The translations under genes and the position numbers were made by a program. The notes beneath the pieces were generated by a model. It ran no database searches. It saw only the letters and a program-made list of their open reading frames with translations, and had not been told where the DNA came from. Positions 59,181 to 64,000 of a stretch of 64,000 nucleotides of DNA are shown here, piece after piece. The DNA comes from Panopea generosa (Eukaryota > Mollusca > Bivalvia > Adapedonta > Hiatellidae). Position 1 is the first letter of the stretch, and each line of letters begins with the position of its first letter. Where the stretch lies: contig CM055907.1 of the NCBI GenBank assembly GCA_029582155.1, positions 27,279,432 through 27,343,431 on the forward strand, in the 5' to 3' direction.

Positions 59181-60341
59181 GTTTTCACCCAAAAAGATGA
59201 TAACTGTTAAACAGTCACACCGATCATGAACCAGAGATCAAACCCGAAACCCATCAATCACAACTCTGACATCTTATCATGTAGCCTGACATTGATGATT
59301 GAATTTTTCAAAATAGTAAAATTACCCTTAGCTTGATAAAAAAGTAATTATTGCGGTCAGTGTTGATGTAGATCCAGGCGAGCCTGCACATTCATGCTGT
59401 ACTATCAGGGTATATACTGTTTGCTACTCAGTCAATACATTATCAAAAAAAAACACTAATTAGACCAAGAATGGAATTTAAGGGAAAATGTTTTGTTACA
59501 TATATTTACCTGTCTAAGAGAGAATAAGAAATAATATTATATCTCTTTTCTTATCGTGTTTAGCTGGTGCGGTCATTGTTGCGTACTGAGAAATGGCTGA
59601 TAAAATTTTGATTTCATATCCTTTTTAGTAAATTTAGATGAAGCATGAATGAGTTGGGGTTTTTTTTTGTGTTGTTTTACATAACTGGCACTGTCTTTTG
59701 GTTATTCAAATGGTGTTACTACCCAATTTGATATATGATGATTATCTATTCTACCAGTTCTCTGAACATATATGAATGTGTCTCCTTATAGGGAGTGTCA
59801 TATTAAATATAATGTCTACAGGCATATTGCACAAAGTGTATGTTACTGTCCAGCTACTGGCACCCTGCTGAGCTTTCATAATTCACCAACACCACATTCA
59901 CACCATGTGGTAATGAGAAATACCCTGCCACATTGTGCATATTGTACCCTAATAAGCGTGATCACCCCAGGTTTAATGACCCCAGGGTTTATGACAGGAT
60001 GTTATATCACATAGTATTATGTCTTATTACTAATTTAAACATTTTCAGTTAATTAGGGTTTCAATATCAATGCAAACTTACAAGTAAAAAAATTATGTTA
60101 TATGATTTTATGAATATTTTTCATAAATTGTATACCAGAACACTATTTTAACAGTAAAAAAAACTTTTCATGTATTAATGAATAAATAAAGGAACAAAGG
60201 TTTTACTTTATCTTTTTTCATTGCGAAGTAGAGGTAGTTCAAATGTCTATTCAAGAATAATGACCTAGTTGACTGTGAAAAAGCCATATATCAATAAACT
60301 AAATTGCCTATTGATTATAAAATTAATAAAATGAGTTTATG
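59181..60341. other. Interior of the TTAA element, no gene recognised
   Basis: An 80-aa ORF at 59772-60014 is Cys/His-rich but cannot be assigned. It could be a further piece of the broken element protein. Confidence 0.4.
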
Positions 60342-60342
60342 A

Positions 60343-60646
60343 ACAATTAATGGTTGACTGAATATTTAGCATCAATTTTTGTCATCGAGGGTTTACTGTT
60401 CAGATGTTCAGTTAACCTAACCGCTGTTTCCTGCAAAAGTTAACCAGTACTTGAGCACACCCAACAACCGCAAGTAACTGATAATTTTCCACTCGAATCA
60501 GCAGTGAGAGACAAATGATATTGAGACACAATGTTGTATGTCAGTCATCACAGAGACTGTCGCCGGGTTGGGATTCGAACTCGAGACACCAGGATTGATA
60601 GTTAGACACGTAACTGACTGAGCTAATCGGGCCTGTCACAATTAAT
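60343..60646 (-). mobile_element. SINE family A (copy A6) nested in the TTAA element, with 9-bp duplication
   Basis: The element body is 60352-60637, flanked by ACAATTAAT at 60343-60351 and 60638-60646. On the minus strand the head GGCCCGATTAGCTCAGTCAG and the B-box TCGAGTTCGAATCCC are kept. It inserted after the host element. Confidence 0.9.
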
Positions 60647-61357
60647 TGGCCTTAATTTGTATTTTAATAACAACTTTTAGATACCATGTCGTTTTCACAC
60701 CTTATGTTTTGGCATTAGCCTCTTGTTTTTATTGTTAATTGGATTATCACACCTGTTCAAACAGCCTGCAATTATAATATTGTGAAAGTTTGATATATCA
60801 ATTTCACAATATTTTGGAAGAGTATATAAAATTACAAATTAAATTTCAGAAATCAGCTGAGCTATATGTTATAAGCACATTTTTAAGAGCTTCCCACTGG
60901 ATAATATACACTAAGTTTATATGTATGTCGCATATGGTCATCTTCGTACTGAAATCATCAGAAATTGTATCCTTGGATAGTAGTACGCCAAGGCATTGCT
61001 ACGCTTCATTCTACAATCTTAAGTCCTACCCCAAAGTATAAAGGCGTTTTGCGCGTGATGTCACCAGAAGCTTGACACTGAGGCAATGTGAAATCACATA
61101 TTAGGAAAACTAAAAACAACACTGCCCACAAAACATATCGCATTACTCCACCCACTTATTCCGCTGGAGAAAACAATGTTTAAAGGGTTAAGTCCTTCAA
61201 TTCAGAATCGTTTTCGCGTTTAATTGTCTTCCTTCGATGTTCACTAATGCACTGTATATCTGTATATAAACTGATTACGTATATTAGTGTATATACATAA
61301 GAGTTTCAGTAGAGAGCAGTCACTAACGACACAATACAATTTGCGCGATAACTAGAA
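60647..61357. other. Right interior of the TTAA element
   Basis: A/T-rich; the ORF at 60790-61041 has no recognisable domain. Confidence 0.4.
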
Positions 61358-61576
61358 CGGAAGTGCAGTTATGACGTCACCGAATACCTCCATCACAAAA
61401 GAGCTACAAAATGGCGGCGCCCATAGCATTTAGGAAACGCTTGAAATCATGATATTTAATGTCATTTTTCTCATTTGATAAATTTCGTACAATTAAAATT
61501 TGTTGATTTTTGTGTTATTTACATGTCTATTTAACGATAAATAGCCATTTATATTCTGACGTGCGGTACCCTTTAA

Positions 61577-62104
61577 TGTTGTCACAATCTATCATTTCAA
61601 GTGTCAAATGGAATTTTAGTACCGGAATGTAATTAATGTAAATGGTGTCGACTAGTTCATATCCGAATGCACCTTTAATAGCATGAACTATACTGCCAAA
61701 GGTTTAGCAAGGAAAATACACGTTTAATAAATAGGCGGCATTCGCATTTCTATGGATACTTTGCTAGTACATGTACGGTAAATTACGATCGGCATAGTAA
61801 GATATTGGGTGTGTGTGGCATCAAAGTTAAAATAGACCACCAGCACACACATAAACACTGAATAAACTAACAAATACATGTACATAAACACTGCTAAACA
61901 AAACAATTTTTAAGAAGGACTGATATGATTTTGTTGACAGCTCATGAGATATTACCTTATATGTTACACGTGCACAGTAACTATGATGTGACGACGGGGG
62001 ACGAGCGAGATTTGCTGAATTAAGCACCCCAGTGGCGGTTTTGTTACTGACCAATCTAAGATGGAGACCCATGTTGTCTGTTCTACTCTACAAATGTATT
62101 GTAT
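61577..62104. other. Gene-free stretch
   Basis: No feature recognised between the TTAA element and the trinucleotide field. Confidence 0.5.
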
Positions 62105-62160
62105 TTAGTGTTATTATTATAATTATTATTATTACTATTATTATTATCATTATCGTTATT

Positions 62161-62210
<50 letters not shown>

Positions 62211-62276
62211 TATTAACAATAATATTATTATTATTAGCAGTAGTGGTAGTGTTAGTGTTAGTGTTAGTGTTAGTGT

Positions 62277-62332
<56 letters not shown>

Positions 62333-62748
62333 ATAGTAGTAGTAATAATAGTAGAAGTAGTAGCAGAAGTAGTAGTAGTAGTAGTAGAAATAGTAGTAGT
62401 ATAGAAGAAGTATAGTAGTAATATAGTAGTAGTAGAAGTATTAATAGTAGTGGAAGTGGTTGTAGTAGTAATAGTAGTAGTAGTAGTGGTAGTGGTAGAG
62501 GTAGAAGTAGTAATAGTAGTAGTAGTAGTAATAGTAGAAGTAGTAGTAGTAATAGTAGTAGTAGTAGTAGTAGTAATAGTAGTAGTAATAATAGTAGAAG
62601 TAGTAGTAGAAGTAGTAGTAGTAGTAGAAATAGTAGTAGTATAGTAGTAATATAGTAGTAGTAGAAGTATTAATAGTAGTGGTAGTGGTAGTAGTAGTAA
62701 TAGTAGTAGTAGTAGTGGAAGTGGTAGTGGTAGAGGTAGTAGTAGTAA

Positions 62749-62787
<39 letters not shown>

Positions 62788-62937
62788 AAGAAGTAGTAGT
62801 AGAAGTAGTAGTAGAAGTAGTAGTAGTAGTAAAAGTAGTAGTAGTATAGTAGTAGTAGTGGAAGTGGTAGTTGTAATGGTAGTAGTAGTAGTAGTAGTAG
62901 TAGTATAGTAGTAGTAGTGGAATCGGTAGTTGTAATG

Positions 62938-62968
<31 letters not shown>

Positions 62969-63290
62969 TAGTAGTGGTAGAGGTAGTAGTAGTATAGTAG
63001 TTTGTAGTAGTAGAAGTGGTGGTGTTGGTGGTGGTGGTTGTGGTGGTGGTGGTGGTAGTGGTAGTGGTAGTAGTAGTAGTAGTAGTAGTAGAAGTAGTAG
63101 TGGTTGTGGTAGTGGCTGTGGTAGTGGTAGTGGCAGTGACAGTGGCAGTAGTGGCGGTGGCTGTGGCGGTAGCGGTAGCAGCGGCAGCGGCAGCGGCAGC
63201 GGCAGCAGCAGTAGTAGTAGTAGTAGTTGTAGTTGCAGTAGTAGCAGTAGCAGTAGCAGTAGTAGTATCGTTATTGTTATTATTAGTGTT
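62105..63290. repeat. Compound trinucleotide microsatellite field (~1.2 kb)
   Basis: Consecutive blocks of (TTA)n, (ATC)n, (GTTAGT)n, then long (GTA)n with GAA, GTG and AAT interruptions, ending in (GGT)n, (GGC)n and (AGC)n. A block of about 220 bp with AGAAGTATTAATAGTAGTGG recurs near 62431 and 62664, showing internal segmental duplication. The poly-Ser, poly-Val, poly-Leu and poly-Thr ORFs are artefacts. Confidence 0.97.
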
Positions 63291-63769
63291 ATCAGTATTG
63301 TCATTTTTGTCTTTATCAAGCTTAAGTCTCCAGTCTAATATAAAATTTCTTATGTTTGTGGTACTTAAAGAAATATTACAGATGTTCTGGAAGAAACATT
63401 GTTCATTTATCAATGCTCCCGGATTCAGAATACACTAAATACAACAAAAACAGCCAAATTACATCATTTTCCGTAAATATATACGCGGTTATAAATGACC
63501 GTAGGTATGAGCCAAAATAACCACAACAACTAATCATAAACATAGATATCACGAGCGTGATGATCACAGTAATAAATAATTCAAGTGTACTTATCCCTGT
63601 AGATGGACAAAGTAAAGAAACGAGGAAAGATTGCGAGATGAAATCGTATAACATCGACATACTACAATACACCAACTCAGTTTTGTTAAAAACACATTAA
63701 AAATATCTTAATACCTGTCTATGGAACGCCGGAGATGTCTTATGTACAGCATTAGAATCTTAATGTGTT
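63291..63769. other. Gene-free stretch between two tandem arrays
   Basis: A 90-aa hydrophobic minus-strand ORF (63403-63675) has no recognisable domain. Confidence 0.45.
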
Positions 63770-64000
63770 ACTGTATCATTATGTTTGGTTGTCTCATCAT
63801 TATGTTGGGTTGGCTAATCATTATGTTGGGTTGACTCATCATTATGTTGGGTTGTATAATCATTATGTTGGGTTGCCTCTTCATTATGTAGGATTGTCTC
63901 ATAATTATGTTGGGTTGTCTCATCACTATAATGTGTTGTCTCTTCATTATGTTTGGTTGTCTCATCATTATGTTGTGTTGGCGTGGCATCGTGTTCGGTT
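63770..64000 (+). repeat. 21-bp minisatellite running off the right edge
   Basis: About 11 copies of CTCATCATTATGTTGGGTTG plus one base. Divisible by 3, so the minus strand is open with a seven-residue period (MRQPNIM). Confidence 0.93.

Larger units (their letters stand above)
58620..61576. mobile_element. TTAA-flanked DNA-transposon-like element (~2.95 kb) with matching inverted ends
   Basis: The left end is TTAA (58620-58623) then AGGGGAACGCA. The right end is TGCGGTACCCT (to 61572) then TTAA (61573-61576). The ends match as AGGG(G/T)A(A/C)CGCA in inverted orientation. About 170-190 bp inside each end lies a perfect 23-bp inverted repeat (58799-58821 and 61358-61380, core TGACGTCATAACTGCAC), next to GCCAT(A/T)TTG, so the whole ends are diverged inverted repeats. 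A TTAA target recalls piggyBac, but no transposase was recognised. It carries a P2X7-ballast-like ORF remnant and a later SINE A insertion. Confidence 0.7.

Noticed and set aside
59772..60014. 80-aa Cys/His-rich ORF as a second half of the P2X7-like protein
   Set aside because: Spacing and flanking residues do not match the family clearly enough; left as unassigned.
62032..63438. Poly-Ser, poly-Val, poly-Leu and poly-Thr ORFs on both strands
   Set aside because: They are translations of trinucleotide microsatellites.

Overview
The window looks like nuclear DNA from an invertebrate animal, most likely a bivalve mollusc (inference). Genes are split by large introns. There are many tRNA-derived SINEs, degraded LINEs, TIR elements and many minisatellites, and very little of the sequence codes for protein. 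No bacterial-type operons, CRISPR arrays or rRNA genes were seen.

Left end (1-18.6 kb): two conserved genes lie head to head. ANKRD39 is on the minus strand (exon 1 at 1630-1836, exon 2 at 201-407, remainder beyond the left edge). ATG3, the E2-like enzyme of LC3/Atg8 lipidation, is on the plus strand and complete in ten coding exons (1988-18610, 319 aa). About 150 bp separates the two start codons, so they probably share a bidirectional promoter. The ATG3 introns hold a 33-bp VNTR that runs into the exon 3 splice acceptor, a 29-bp VNTR ending about 40 bp before exon 4, two long composite repeats with common ends, a LINE remnant, a MITE and SINEs of three families. The last intron carries clear minor-spliceosome (U12-type) signals.

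Middle (18.6-54 kb): no convincing intact gene. It holds a 30-bp VNTR, a decayed non-LTR reverse transcriptase, SINE clusters, a second inverted MITE copy, several short tandem arrays and a roughly 10.4-kb tandem array of a 29-bp unit (33.3-43.7 kb). That array has a recently homogenised core and nested higher-order duplications.

Right end (54-64 kb): one exon of a secreted chitin-binding (CBM14/peritrophin-A) protein, followed by a VNTR open in three reading frames. Then come a fold-back repeat, a LINE 3' end, a SINE with perfect 13-bp target-site duplications, and a roughly 2.95-kb TTAA-flanked element with matching inverted ends. That element carries a broken P2X7-ballast-like zinc-binding ORF. 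The window closes with a 1.2-kb trinucleotide repeat field and a 21-bp array.

Coordinates were read by eye. Exon borders rest on splice consensus, frame continuity and recall of the human families. Repeat edges are accurate to roughly 5-20 bp.
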